Assembly (NCBI RefSeq): GCF_021026375.1
Contig: NZ_JAJNDB010000006.1
Span: 124,001 to 188,000, forward strand
Reading direction: 5' to 3'
Source of the DNA: Actinomycetospora endophytica
GTDB taxonomy: Bacteria > Actinomycetota > Actinomycetes > Mycobacteriales > Pseudonocardiaceae
Length of the DNA stretch: 64,000 nucleotides
In this document: piece by piece, positions 8,238 to 16,840 of the stretch
How the letters are laid out: each line of letters starts with the position of its first letter
Position numbering within the stretch: position 1 is the first letter of the stretch
Translations under genes and position numbers: made by a program
Notes under the pieces: generated by a model
What the model was told of the DNA's origin: nothing
What the model saw: only the letters and a program-made list of their open reading frames with translations
Database searches by the model: none

Positions 8238-9353
8238 CTAACCCCGCAAACGCGTCGCGACCTCGGTCCAGCGCTCCAGCAACTCCGCCGCCGAACCCGC
8301 ATCCACCGCGGCCGCGGCCCGCTCCCGCCCCCGCGCCACGGCCTCGTGCAGGTCCTCGGTCACGCCCGACTCCGCCTCCGCGTGCGCCGCCAGTGCCGCC
8401 CCGGCGTTGAGGAGCACCGCCTCGCGGACCGGCCCCGGGTCGCCGTCGAACACCGAGCGCGCCACCCGCGCGTTCACGCTCGCGTCCCCGCCGCGCAGAT
8501 CCCCCGGCGCCGAGACCGGCACCCCGATCCGGGTCGGGTCGAGCGTCTCGACGCTCACCCCGGCGGGGCGCGCCCGCCACACCGTGGTGGTCGTCGTCGT
8601 CGTGATCTCGTCGAGCCCGTCGTCGCCGCGCACCACCAGCGCGGTGTCGCCCCGGCCGGCCAGCACCGAGGCGAGGACCGGCGCGAACCGCACGTCCGCG
8701 CAGCCGATGAGCGCGGCCGCCGGGCGCGCCGGGTTGGTCAACGGCCCGAGCAGGTTGAACGCCGTCGGCACGCCGATCTCGCGGCGCACCCCGCCGACGT
8801 GGCGCATCGCCGGGTGGAACGTCTGGGCGAAGCAGAACCCGATGCCGACCTGGTCCAGGCTCGCGGCGACCGCCTCCGGACCGAGGTCGACCGGCACCCC
8901 GAGCTCCTCGAGCAGGTCGACCGATCCGCACGCCGACGACGCCGCGCGCCCGCCGTGCTTCACCACGCGGGCGCCCGCGGCCGCCATGACCACCGCGGCC
9001 ATCGTCGAGATGTTGACGGTGTGCGCCTGGTCGCCGCCGGTGCCGACGATGTCGACGACCGGCCCCAGCGACGGGTCGACCGTGACCACCCGCGCGTGCG
9101 CGCGCATGACCTCGGCCAGCCCGCCGATCTCCTCGGCGGTCTCCCCCTTGCCGCGCAGCGCCACGGCGAACGCGGCCACCTGGGCGGGTGACGCCTCGCC
9201 GGACATCATCCGGTCCATCGCCCACGCCGCCTCGGGCCCGGCGAGGTCCTCGCCGCGCAGCAGCCGCCCGAGCAGCGACGGCCAGGTCGGAGCGTCCACG
9301 GCGGCCGGATCGGGGGCCACCCCGGCGGCGGTCGCGGACGTCTCCGCGGTCAC
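8238..9353 (-). CDS. trpD: Anthranilate phosphoribosyltransferase
   Basis: Tryptophan biosynthesis enzyme that transfers the phosphoribosyl group of PRPP to anthranilate; cytosolic dimer. It is 371 aa from the GTG at 9353. The PRPP-binding stretch DIVGTGGDQAHTVNISTMAA, the KHGGRAASS loop and the metal-binding acidic pair near DDGLDEITT are present, and length fits the family with a short N-terminal extension. The frame stays open upstream to 9545, but GTG 9353 overlaps the upstream gene's TGA (GTGA) and gives the usual N-terminus. No other trp gene is nearby, as for the isolated trpD (Rv2192c) of mycobacteria. Confidence 0.95.
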   Translation of the reverse strand: MTAETSATAAGVAPDPAAVDAPTWPSLLGRLLRGEDLAGPEAAWAMDRMMSGEASPAQVAAFAVALRGKGETAEEIGGLAEVMRAHARVVTVDPSLGPVVDIVGTGGDQAHTVNISTMAAVVMAAAGARVVKHGGRAASSACGSVDLLEELGVPVDLGPEAVAASLDQVGIGFCFAQTFHPAMRHVGGVRREIGVPTAFNLLGPLTNPARPAAALIGCADVRFAPVLASVLAGRGDTALVVRGDDGLDEITTTTTTTVWRARPAGVSVETLDPTRIGVPVSAPGDLRGGDASVNARVARSVFDGDPGPVREAVLLNAGAALAAHAEAESGVTEDLHEAVARGRERAAAAVDAGSAAELLERWTEVATRLRG

Positions 9354-9778
9354 CCGCGGGTGGCCGGGACCGGCTGCCCGGCGCGCAGCACGTCGGCCAC
9401 CGTCCGGGCGGCGGTCACCGGGTCGAGCGGCTGCACGAGCACCGCGTCGGCCTGGGACCACGTCGCGAGCCAGCGGTCGTCCTCGCGCCGGACGACGACG
9501 ATCACCGGCGCCGGGTCGGCACGCTCGTTCTTGAGCTGGCGGCACACGCCCATGCCGCCGGTCGGCTGTGCCTCGGCGTCGAGCACCGCCAGGTCGAGCC
9601 GCCCCGAGTCCGCGGCGCCGAGCACGTCGGCGATCCCGTCGGCCTCGGTGAAGGTCAACCGCGGCAGGTCCCGGGCCGGGCGCCGGCCGACCGCGGACAT
9701 CACGGCCTCGCGGACCTCCGGTCGGTGGCTCATCACCACGACGTCGAGCGGCTGTCCGGCACCACTGTCGGCGGTCAT
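9350..9778 (-). CDS. Receiver-like (pseudo-response-regulator) domain protein
   Basis: A 142-aa single-domain protein resembling a CheY-type receiver. The start DVVVMSHRPEVREAV matches the first strand and helix, DLAVLDAEAQPTGGMGVCRQL matches the phospho-acceptor region, and VIVVVRREDDRWLATWSQADAVLVQP matches strands 4-5. The N-terminal acidic pair is replaced (MSHRP), and the conserved Lys after strand 5 seems absent, so phosphorylation is doubtful. The ATG at 9778 has GGGGAGGG about 10 nt upstream. No histidine kinase or output domain is near. The stop overlaps the trpD start, and the gene is divergent from ctaE, so it may regulate one of them. That last point is inference. Confidence 0.75.
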   Translation of the reverse strand: MTADSGAGQPLDVVVMSHRPEVREAVMSAVGRRPARDLPRLTFTEADGIADVLGAADSGRLDLAVLDAEAQPTGGMGVCRQLKNERADPAPVIVVVRREDDRWLATWSQADAVLVQPLDPVTAARTVADVLRAGQPVPATRG

Positions 9779-9996
9779 CTCGCGGGCCCTCCCCGGCGCG
9801 TCACGAACGGTGCGCCGCAGCCTAGTCGGGAGGGGCGCCGAGGGGTGGGACACGGCGGTCCGACGTCTCGACTACGACACGACGTACGACGGTCAGTAGG
9901 AGAATCCGCAGGTGAACGGCGGTGCAGGTCGGCGGGCTGATCACCACCCGTCGCCCCGACCGGCTGATGTCGGGACGAGGTGACATGATGTCGCCC

Positions 9997-10611
9997 GTGA
10001 CGACCGCCCCGAGTGCGCCGGCGCCCTCTTTCAGCGCGCGGATCCACTCCCTCAACCGACCCAACGTGGTCAGTGTCGGGACGATCATCTGGCTCTCCAG
10101 TGAGCTGATGTTCTTCGCCGGTCTCTTCGCCATGTACTTCGTGGCGCGGGCCCAGAACGTCGGCGAGTGGCCGCCCCCGCCGACCGAGCTCGACGTGCCG
10201 TACGCCCTCGTGAACACGATCATCCTGGTGGCGTCGTCGTTCACGTGTCAGTACGGCGTGTTCGCGGCCGAACGCGGTGACGTGTTCGGACTGCGGCGCT
10301 GGTACGCGGTGACGTTCGTGATGGGCCTGATCTTCGTCCTCGGCCAGGTGAACGAGTACCACACGCTCGTCACCGAGCACGGCACGACGATGGCCTCGGG
10401 CGCCTACGGCTCGGTCTTCTACATCACGACCGGGTTCCACGCGCTGCACGTCACCGGCGGGCTGGTCGCGTTCGTCCTGCTGATCAGTCGGACGTTCCTC
10501 AGTCGGTTCACCCCGGCCCAGGCGACCGCCGCGATCGTCGTCTCGTACTACTGGCACTTCGTGGACGTGGTCTGGATCGGCCTGTTCGCGGTCATCTACT
10601 TCATCCGATAA
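9997..10611 (+). CDS. ctaE: Cytochrome c oxidase subunit III
   Basis: Membrane subunit of the aa3-type oxidase that accepts electrons from the actinobacterial bc1 complex. It is 204 aa with five predicted membrane spans; hallmark stretches are [29 protein letters not shown] and the C-terminal [20 protein letters not shown] chose GTG 9997 because CATGAT at 9984-9989 would be a -10 box 7 nt upstream (leaderless) and because the protein then starts where the mycobacterial orthologue does; ATGs at 9985 and 9988 are in frame too, with GAGG just upstream. It heads the ctaE-qcrCAB operon. Confidence 0.95.
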   Translation: MTTAPSAPAPSFSARIHSLNRPNVVSVGTIIWLSSELMFFAGLFAMYFVARAQNVGEWPPPPTELDVPYALVNTIILVASSFTCQYGVFAAERGDVFGLRRWYAVTFVMGLIFVLGQVNEYHTLVTEHGTTMASGAYGSVFYITTGFHALHVTGGLVAFVLLISRTFLSRFTPAQATAAIVVSYYWHFVDVVWIGLFAVIYFIR

Positions 10612-10674
10612 ACGGCAGGAACCGGCACCGCCGCGGTGACTTTTCCACCACGAGAGTCAGGGGTTGGGCAGGAG

Positions 10675-11502
10675 ATGAGCGACCGGACGCCGCCCTCGCG
10701 CAGGAGGCCGTGGGCGCGAGCGGGCACCAGGACGCGTCGTCGCGTCAGTGGGTTCCTCGCGCTCGGCGTGGCGCTGCTGGCCGTCGGCGGGATCTACGCG
10801 GCCGTGCAGCCGGCGCCCCAGACCGCGGCCGGGCAGGACGCCGCCCTCGTCCGTGAGGGCCAGTCGCTGTTCGACAACTCCTGCATCACCTGCCACGGCT
10901 CGAACCTGCAGGGCGTGCAGGGTCGCGGCCCGAGCCTCATCGGCGTCGGTCAGGCCTCGGTGTACTTCCAGGTCTCCACCGGCCGCATGCCGCTGAAGGT
11001 CCAGGGCGCCCAGGCGGACCGCAAGAAGCCCGCGTTCGACGCGGCGCAGACGGACGCCCTGGGCGCCTACATCGAGGCCAACGGCGGCGGCCCGACGGTC
11101 CCGGCCGGCCCGGAGGACGCCGTCGTCGGCTCCGACCTCGGCCGCGGCGGCGAGCTGTTCCGCCTGAACTGCGCCCAGTGCCACAACTTCACCGGCCGCG
11201 GCGGCGCCCTGTCGTCCGGCAAGTTCGCCCCGGTGCTCGACCCGGCGACCCCGCACCAGATCTACGCGGCCATGCTCTCGGGCCCCGGCAACATGCCGAC
11301 CTTCGCCGACTCGCAGCTCTCCCCCGAGGAGAAGCGGGACATCATCGGCTACATCAAGTCGGTGAGCTCGGACAGCACCGGCGCGAACCCCGGCGGCAAC
11401 GGCCTCGGCGGATTCGGCCCGGTGCCGGAGGGCCTCGTCGCCTTCTTCGTCGGTCTCGCCGCCCTGATCGGAATCTCCCTCTGGATCGGATCCCGCCAGT
11501 GA
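10675..11502 (+). CDS. qcrC: Cytochrome bc1 complex diheme cytochrome c subunit
   Basis: Diheme cytochrome c of the actinobacterial bc1-aa3 supercomplex, which replaces soluble cytochrome c by passing electrons directly to CtaC. It has 275 aa: an N-terminal membrane anchor (VSGFLALGVALLAVGGIYAAV), two heme c sites CITCH and CAQCH in successive cytochrome c domains facing the periplasm, and a C-terminal membrane helix (GLVAFFVGLAALIGISLWIG). The ATG at 10675 follows AGGAG directly. The stop overlaps the GTG of qcrA. Order ctaE-qcrC-qcrA-qcrB is the standard one in Actinobacteria. Confidence 0.97.
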   Translation: MSDRTPPSRRRPWARAGTRTRRRVSGFLALGVALLAVGGIYAAVQPAPQTAAGQDAALVREGQSLFDNSCITCHGSNLQGVQGRGPSLIGVGQASVYFQVSTGRMPLKVQGAQADRKKPAFDAAQTDALGAYIEANGGGPTVPAGPEDAVVGSDLGRGGELFRLNCAQCHNFTGRGGALSSGKFAPVLDPATPHQIYAAMLSGPGNMPTFADSQLSPEEKRDIIGYIKSVSSDSTGANPGGNGLGGFGPVPEGLVAFFVGLAALIGISLWIGSRQ

Positions 11503-12680
11503 GTGCACCACCCGAATCCCCGTCCGGCCGGAACCACGGTTCCGGCACGCAGTCCGGAGACCACGGCTCCGACGAGCTGCGCATCCCCAGTGATGCCGAG
11601 CTCGCCGAGATGAGCACCGACGACCTGGTCCGTCTCGGCAACCGCATCGACGACATCGAGGTCGTCTCGGGACGCCCCCGCTTCCCGGTGCCCGGCACCC
11701 GGGCCGAGAAGCGGGCCGAGCGCCAGGTCGCGGGCTGGTTCATCCTCGCCGCGATCATGGGCCTGGCGTTCATCGTCTTCTTCATCGCGTGGCCGCACGA
11801 CTGGGTCGCCCCGGGCGAGCCCGGCTCCGTCGAGTACGTGCTCTACACGCCGATCATCGGTGTCACGCTCGGCATCGCGGTCCTCGCGACCGGGATGGGC
11901 GTCATCGCGTACTCGAAGAAGCTGCTGCCCGAGGACCTGACGATCCAGCAGCGCCACGACGGCCGGTCGAACGAGCTCGAACGCCGCACCGCCGCCGCCC
12001 GCCTGGTCCAGGCCGGCGAGCAGAGCGGCCTCGGGCGTCGCAAGCTGATCGTCCGTTCGCTGGGTGCCGCGGGCGGCGTCCTCGGCGTCGGTGTCGCGGT
12101 CGCGGCCTTCGGCGGCCTGGTGAAGAACCCGTGGAAGGAGGGCGACGAGTCGCCCCTCCTCGTCACCGAGTGGCGTTCCGACAACGGCGAGCGGGTGTAC
12201 GTCCGCAAGTTCGACGGCAATCCCGAGGACGTGGTCCTCGTGCGCGCCGGCGATCTCGAGCCCGGCTCGATGGAGACGGTCTTCCCGTTCAAGGAGTCCG
12301 ACCGCAACAACCCCGAGAAGCTCGCCGAGACGGTCCGTTCCGCGGACTCCCCGGTCATGCTGATCCGGCTGCGCTCCAACGTGTCGGTCATCAAGCGGGC
12401 CGGCCAGGAGGACTTCAACTACGGCTCGCTCTTCGCCTACTCGAAGATTTGCAGCCACATGGGGTGCCCGACGTCCCTCTACGAGGACCAGACGATGCGC
12501 ATCCTCTGCCCGTGCCACCAGTCGCAGTTCCAGGCCAACGAGTACGCCCGCCCGGTCTTCGGACCGGCGGCCCGCCCGTTGGCGCAATTGCCCATCGCCG
12601 TGGACGATCAGGGCTACCTGTACGCCCGCAGTGACTTCATCGAGCCGGTGGGGCCCGGCTTCTGGGAGCGCAGACCATGA
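11499..12680 (+). CDS. qcrA: Cytochrome bc1 complex Rieske iron-sulfur subunit
   Basis: Rieske [2Fe-2S] protein of 393 aa that oxidises menaquinol at the Qo site and passes electrons to the diheme cytochrome c. As in other actinobacteria, three membrane helices precede the Rieske domain (about residues 70-95, 115-140 and 190-210). Cluster ligands are in CSHMGCP and CPCHQSQF near the C-terminus. The start is the GTG at 11499 within GTGA overlapping the qcrC stop; the encoded N-terminus is polar and disordered. The stop overlaps the ATG of qcrB (ATGA). Confidence 0.96.
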   Translation: MSAPPESPSGRNHGSGTQSGDHGSDELRIPSDAELAEMSTDDLVRLGNRIDDIEVVSGRPRFPVPGTRAEKRAERQVAGWFILAAIMGLAFIVFFIAWPHDWVAPGEPGSVEYVLYTPIIGVTLGIAVLATGMGVIAYSKKLLPEDLTIQQRHDGRSNELERRTAAARLVQAGEQSGLGRRKLIVRSLGAAGGVLGVGVAVAAFGGLVKNPWKEGDESPLLVTEWRSDNGERVYVRKFDGNPEDVVLVRAGDLEPGSMETVFPFKESDRNNPEKLAETVRSADSPVMLIRLRSNVSVIKRAGQEDFNYGSLFAYSKICSHMGCPTSLYEDQTMRILCPCHQSQFQANEYARPVFGPAARPLAQLPIAVDDQGYLYARSDFIEPVGPGFWERRP

Positions 12681-14356
12681 GTGCCATCACCACGCCGAAG
12701 CGCAGCGGGAGCGCTGCGATGAAGCTCCTCGGGACGGCTGCGGACGAGGTCGACAGCCGGGTCCACCCGGCGGGGCCGATCCGACGGCAGATCAACAAGG
12801 TCTTCCCCACGCACTGGTCGTTCATGCTGGGCGAGATCGCGCTCTACAGCTTCATCGTGCTGCTGCTCACGGGCACCTGGCTCGCGATCTTCTTCGACCC
12901 GTCGATGGCCGAGACGACGTACGAGGGCTCCTACGCCGGTCTGCGCGGCGTCATCATGTCGAAGGCGTACGAGTCCGCGGTCAACATCTCGATGGACGTG
13001 CGGGGCGGGCTGTTCATCCGCCAGCTGCACCACTGGGCCGCGCTGCTCTTCGTCGCCGCGATGATCGCGCACATGATGCGGACGTTCTTCACCGGAGCGT
13101 TCCGCCGGCCGCGCGAGACCAACTGGGTGCTCGGCGTCGTGCTGCTGCTCACCGGCATGATCGAGGGCTTCCTCGGCTACTCGCTGCCCGACGACCTGCT
13201 CTCCGGCACCGGTATCCGCACCGGCCTCTCGGCGATCATCATGTCGATCCCCGTGGTCGGCACGTGGCTGCAGTGGGCGATCATGGGCGGCGAGTATCCG
13301 GGGACGATCATCATCCCCCGGCTCTACATCGTCCACGTCTTCCTGCTGCCCGGGATCATCCTCGCGGTGATCGGCGTGCACGTGGCCCTCGTGTGGTTCC
13401 AGAAGCACACGCAGTTCCCCGGGCCCGGCCGCACCGAGCGCAACGTCGTCGGGGTCCGCATCCTGCCGACGTTCGCCACCAAGGGCGGCGGCTTCATGGT
13501 CGTCGCGGTCGGCGTCATGTCGATCATGTCCGGCGTGTTCCAGATCAACCCGATCTGGAAGCTCGGCCCCTACGACCCGACGCAGGTCTCCGCCGGTTCC
13601 CAGCCCGACTTCTACATGGCGGTGTTCGACGGCGCGGTCCGCCTGTGGCCGTCGTGGGAGATGTACCTGTTCGGGCGGTACACCGTCCCGGCGATCTTCT
13701 TCCCCGCCGTCATCGGCTTCGGGCTCCTGGTGAACCTGCTGATCGCCTACCCGATCATCGAGCGGAAGCTGACCGGGGACGAGGCGCACCACAACCTGCT
13801 GCAGCGTCCGCGTGACGTCCCGGTGCGCACCGCCACCGGGATGATGGCGCTGGCGTTCTACTTCTGGCTGGTCGTGGCCTGCGGCAACGACATCATCGGC
13901 TACACGTTCGACATCTCCCTGAACGTGATGACGTGGATCGGGCGCATCGGCCTGCTGGTGCTCCCGCCGCTGTTCTACTTCGCGACCTACCGGATCTGTC
14001 TCGGGCTGCAGCGCGGCGACCGCGAGGTGCTCGACCACGGCATCGAGACCGGCGTCATCAAGCGCCTGCCCCACGGTGAGTTCATCGAGGTGCACCAGCC
14101 CCTCGGTGGCGTGGACGATCACGGCCACGCCATCCCGCTGGACTACCAGGGCGCCAAGGTCCCGAAGCGCATGAACGACCTGGGCACCGCGGGGCACCCG
14201 ATGAAGGGCGGCTGGTTCCGCCCCGACCCGGCCGAGGAGCAGGAGGACGGTATCCACCGCGGTACCGGCACCGACCCGCTGCAGGTCGAGCCGAGCAGCG
14301 ATCGCGAGCTCGCGGGCCGGCCCGACGCCGGGCGCCCCCGCGACCCGCGGGACTGA
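12677..14356 (+). CDS. qcrB: Cytochrome bc1 complex cytochrome b subunit
   Basis: Membrane cytochrome b of 559 aa carrying both b hemes and the quinone sites. Heme-binding histidines appear in [20 protein letters not shown] and in the fourth helix region [21 protein letters not shown]. The Qo-site motif is PDFY ([10 protein letters not shown]) rather than PEWY, as usual in this phylum. A long hydrophilic cytoplasmic extension follows the last helix. This is the target of QcrB inhibitors in mycobacteria. The ATG overlaps the qcrA stop. A strong hairpin ends the operon 29 bp after the stop. Confidence 0.97.
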   Translation: MSAITTPKRSGSAAMKLLGTAADEVDSRVHPAGPIRRQINKVFPTHWSFMLGEIALYSFIVLLLTGTWLAIFFDPSMAETTYEGSYAGLRGVIMSKAYESAVNISMDVRGGLFIRQLHHWAALLFVAAMIAHMMRTFFTGAFRRPRETNWVLGVVLLLTGMIEGFLGYSLPDDLLSGTGIRTGLSAIIMSIPVVGTWLQWAIMGGEYPGTIIIPRLYIVHVFLLPGIILAVIGVHVALVWFQKHTQFPGPGRTERNVVGVRILPTFATKGGGFMVVAVGVMSIMSGVFQINPIWKLGPYDPTQVSAGSQPDFYMAVFDGAVRLWPSWEMYLFGRYTVPAIFFPAVIGFGLLVNLLIAYPIIERKLTGDEAHHNLLQRPRDVPVRTATGMMALAFYFWLVVACGNDIIGYTFDISLNVMTWIGRIGLLVLPPLFYFATYRICLGLQRGDREVLDHGIETGVIKRLPHGEFIEVHQPLGGVDDHGHAIPLDYQGAKVPKRMNDLGTAGHPMKGGWFRPDPAEEQEDGIHRGTGTDPLQVEPSSDRELAGRPDAGRPRDPRD

Positions 14357-14384
14357 CCCTCACCGCACCACACCGCACGACCGC

Positions 14385-14420
14385 CGACGGGGCGGGGAGC
14401 ACACGCTCCCCGCCCCGTCG
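14385..14420 (+). terminator. Strong terminator hairpin after the ctaE-qcrCAB operon
   Basis: A perfect 16-bp stem (14385-14400 with 14405-14420) around an ACAC loop, made of a run of G/C bases. It lies 28 bp after the qcrB stop and 67 bp before the end of the convergent DHFR-like gene. Confidence 0.8.
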
Positions 14421-14486
14421 TCGTTCCGCGTCCGGACCCGAGCCCGCCGACGAGACAGTCCGCCGGCGAGACGGCCCGCCGACGGG

Positions 14487-15041
14487 TCAGCCCGCGGCGA
14501 CGGGCGCGTACTCCAGCACCACGAGCCGGCCGTCGAGCACCGACGTGCCGGTCAGCTCGAGGTCCAGGTCGGGCAGGCCGACGTAGGGCGACTCCGCCCC
14601 CGTGGCACCGAGGATCTGGGGGAACACGACGACGCGGTACCGGTCCACCAGACCGGCGCGCAGCAGGCTCCGGGTCAGCGACAGGCTGCCGACCACCCGT
14701 AGCGGATCGCCCTCCTCCCCCTTCGCCGCGGCGACCCACCCCTCGGCACCCTCGGCCACCAGCGTCGTGTTCGGCCACGTCAGCGGCTCCGTGAGCGACC
14801 GGGAGAACACGACCTTGGGCAGCTCGGTCATCCGGAGCGACCCCGTGTCCTCGGCGCCCACCGCGATCCCGCTCAGCGTCCGGTAGGTCGTGGCGCCCAG
14901 GAGCATGACGTGCGGCCGACCGGTCTGGTCGTCGATCCAGGCGTCGAGCTCAGGGCCGCCGTAGCCGAAGTAGGCGGGCGACGAGGTCCCCCTCGCCCAG
15001 CCGTCGACCGTGATGAACAGGTCCACCGTCAGCTCCCGCAT
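14487..15041 (-). CDS. Dihydrofolate reductase / RibD C-terminal domain family protein
   Basis: A 184-aa protein of the DHFR-like RibD_C family, putative NADPH-dependent reductases common as orphan genes in actinobacteria. Visible features are the N-terminal strand ELTVDLFITVDGWA, the loop VMLLGATTYRTLSGI, KVVFSRSL, DPLRVVGSLSLTRSLLRAGLVDRYRVVVFPQILGAG-like middle and a C-terminal strand pair. It lacks a deaminase domain, so it is not a full RibD, and no riboflavin genes are close. It interrupts the otherwise conserved qcrB-ctaF order. Two palindromes lie just upstream, one overlapping its start, suggesting repression. Substrate is unknown. Confidence 0.8.
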   Translation of the reverse strand: MRELTVDLFITVDGWARGTSSPAYFGYGGPELDAWIDDQTGRPHVMLLGATTYRTLSGIAVGAEDTGSLRMTELPKVVFSRSLTEPLTWPNTTLVAEGAEGWVAAAKGEEGDPLRVVGSLSLTRSLLRAGLVDRYRVVVFPQILGATGAESPYVGLPDLDLELTGTSVLDGRLVVLEYAPVAAG

Positions 15042-15093
15042 ACCGGCAGACGGTATCGGAGAAGTACCTGATGGTCCCGTTGTCCAACGAGAC
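15040..15093. promoter_or_regulatory. Candidate operators of the DHFR-like gene
   Basis: Two inverted repeats sit upstream of the leftward gene. GTCCCGTTG-TC-CAACGAGAC at 15074-15093 is a near-perfect 20-bp palindrome (8 of 9 pairs) of the kind bound by TetR-type dimers; on the minus strand it contains TTGGAC, a possible -35. ATACCG-gcaga-CGGTAT at 15040-15056 overlaps the start codon. No regulator gene is adjacent, so the binding protein would be unlinked. Confidence 0.4.
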
Positions 15094-15112
15094 GGGAGAC
15101 CTCGGAGACGAC

Positions 15113-15148
15113 GACGGGCGCCGCCGGCCGGAGCCGACGACGCCCGTC
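15113..15148 (-). terminator. Terminator hairpin after ctaF
   Basis: GACGGGCG (15113-15120) pairs with CGCCCGTC (15141-15148), with further inner GC pairing. It lies 24 bp past the ctaF stop on the minus strand, inside the 131-bp gap before the DHFR-like gene. Confidence 0.55.
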
Positions 15149-15172
15149 AGGTCGGAGCGCAGGTAGCGGGCC

Positions 15173-15571
15173 TCAGTGGGCCTCGGGTCCCGCGTGGTAC
15201 TCGAACACCAGCCCGCAGACCGCGATGATCAGACCGATGCCCGCGAGCACGATCAGCCACCACTGGAAGAACGCCAGCCCGAGACCGGTGAAGGCCACGG
15301 CGCCCGCGACGGTGATGGGCCAGTAGCTGCCGGGACTGAAGAACCCGACGTCGCCGGCACCGTCGGAGACCTCCGCCTCCGGGTTGTCCTCCGGGCGCTC
15401 CTCGAGGCGCCGGGAGACGAACCGGAAGTAGGTGCCGACGATCAGGCACAGGCCGCCGGTGAGCGTCAGCCCGACGATGCCGACCGCCTCCTTCGACAGC
15501 AGGCCGTACACCAGCGCGCAGACGAAGCAGAACACGGTCAGGATCTCGAAGATGCGGGACTCGACCTTCAT
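15173..15571 (-). CDS. ctaF: Cytochrome c oxidase subunit IV (actinobacterial type)
   Basis: A 132-aa integral membrane protein found as the small subunit of actinobacterial aa3 oxidase (Rv2199c-like). It has four hydrophobic segments in two pairs: IFEILTVFCFVCALVYGLL, AVGIVGLTLTGGLCLIVGTYF, then WPITVAGAVAFTGLGLAF and WWLIVLAGIGLIIAVCGLVFEY, separated by an acidic loop. The short length and the position 42 bp downstream of ctaC on the same strand support the call. Catalytic subunit CtaD is not in the window. Confidence 0.93.
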   Translation of the reverse strand: MKVESRIFEILTVFCFVCALVYGLLSKEAVGIVGLTLTGGLCLIVGTYFRFVSRRLEERPEDNPEAEVSDGAGDVGFFSPGSYWPITVAGAVAFTGLGLAFFQWWLIVLAGIGLIIAVCGLVFEYHAGPEAH

Positions 15572-15613
15572 CGCCGCGCGCTCCTCTCAGCGGTGGTCGT
15601 GGTGGCGGCCATG

Positions 15614-16567
15614 TCAGAACGCCAGGCGGGTGGTCGGGTCCGGGTTGAACGGGTGCGTGGTCACCGCGGTCGGCGAGCACAGCGGTCCGCAGTTCATCCG
15701 GGCGAGCGCCTCGGCCGCGGTGTACGGCTGACCCGTGGCGGCGTTGGTGCTCTGCCGCAGCTGCATGTACTGGTCGAACAGGTTGCCCGGCAGCGCCCGC
15801 ACCTCGAAGTTCATCATCGAGTGGTACGAGCCGCAGTACTCCGCGCACCGCCCGACGAAGGACCCGGGCTGCTCGATCTTGTCGATGACCCAGACGTTCT
15901 TCTGGTCGTTCTTCTCCGGGTCCGGCAGCACGTCGCGCTTGAACAGGAACTCCGGGATCCAGAACGAGTGGATGACGTCCTCGGAGCGCTGGGTGAAGGA
16001 GATCGGCCGGTCGGTCGGCAGCACCAGCAGCGGGACCTCGGCCGTCGTGCCGACCGTGGAGACCGGCTGCCCGGTGGGCTGGCGGGTCCCGGGGTACTCG
16101 AAGTCCCAGTTCCACTGGAAGGCGATGACGTCGACCTTGAGCTCGTTGCCCGCCGGCTGCCGGTCGACGACGTTCTGCACGACGACCGTGAAGTAGAAGA
16201 GGACCGCGACGATGATCAGCGGCACCACCGTGAGCACGAGCTCGAGCGGCAGGTTGTACTGGAACTGACGCGGCAGCTCCGAGTCACCCGCCTTGCGACG
16301 GTGGAACGCGACGGTCCAGGCGGTGAGGCCCCAGACGATGACGCCGACGGCCAGCGCCGCGATCGCCGACCAGGTCCACAGCGTCCGCATCATGGTGGCC
16401 TCGGGCGTGACGCCCACCGGCCAGCCGAAGCGGATCACGTCCTGGACCGAGCACCCCGTGGAGAAGATCGCGACGGCGCCCGCCAGGACCGCGAGCTGGA
16501 GCGCGCGGGTCACCCGTCGAGTCCGACGCTGCGACCCCCGGCCCCGCTGGTCCTGCCGGGACGGCAC
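15614..16567 (-). CDS. ctaC: Cytochrome c oxidase subunit II (CuA lipoprotein)
   Basis: Periplasmic electron-entry subunit of aa3 oxidase, 317 aa. The CuA site is intact: HSFWIPEF upstream and CAEYCGSYHSMM with both Cys, His and Met ligands. Two membrane helices (TLWTWSAIAALAVGVIVWGL and LVLTVVPLIIVAVLFYFTV) precede the cupredoxin domain. The N-terminus is basic and ends in AIFSTGC, a lipobox, so it is probably a lipoprotein. I chose GTG 16567 with GGGGAG just before it; GTG 16513 would also keep the lipobox. It is divergent from asnB over a 273-bp gap and followed by ctaF. Confidence 0.95.
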   Translation of the reverse strand: MPSRQDQRGRGSQRRTRRVTRALQLAVLAGAVAIFSTGCSVQDVIRFGWPVGVTPEATMMRTLWTWSAIAALAVGVIVWGLTAWTVAFHRRKAGDSELPRQFQYNLPLELVLTVVPLIIVAVLFYFTVVVQNVVDRQPAGNELKVDVIAFQWNWDFEYPGTRQPTGQPVSTVGTTAEVPLLVLPTDRPISFTQRSEDVIHSFWIPEFLFKRDVLPDPEKNDQKNVWVIDKIEQPGSFVGRCAEYCGSYHSMMNFEVRALPGNLFDQYMQLRQSTNAATGQPYTAAEALARMNCGPLCSPTAVTTHPFNPDPTTRLAF

Positions 16568-16840
16568 CTCCCCGGCCTGCGCAACGCTCGCTGCTCGGCG
16601 CACTGCTGGCTGCCCTCCTCGAGGCCGTGCGACCTCGGGCAACGGCACCCTCGGTCCGGACACGGGGAGACTAGCCGAGCCAACCACTACGCGCTGTCGG
16701 AGGGGCCGGGCGCGTCCCCCGGATGCGCGTCCGGAGCACGCCTCGGCCTGCGCTCCGATGGGAGCACGCCCGTCGACGACGCGGCCGGGGCGGGGTGGGC
16801 GCTCCTCGGACCGTCGGGCGTCCTCGCCATACTGGGCCGC

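Noticed and set aside
9354-9545. N-terminal extension of trpD
   Set aside because: It is the shadow of the receiver-like gene in another frame. GTG 9353 overlaps that gene's stop and gives normal TrpD length.
15176-16840. Open frame running from opposite ctaF and ctaC into asnB, as if AsnB were 1200 aa
   Set aside because: Only the part from GTG 16841 has homology, and Cys must be the second codon for the amidotransferase; the upstream part is a shadow of ctaC and ctaF.
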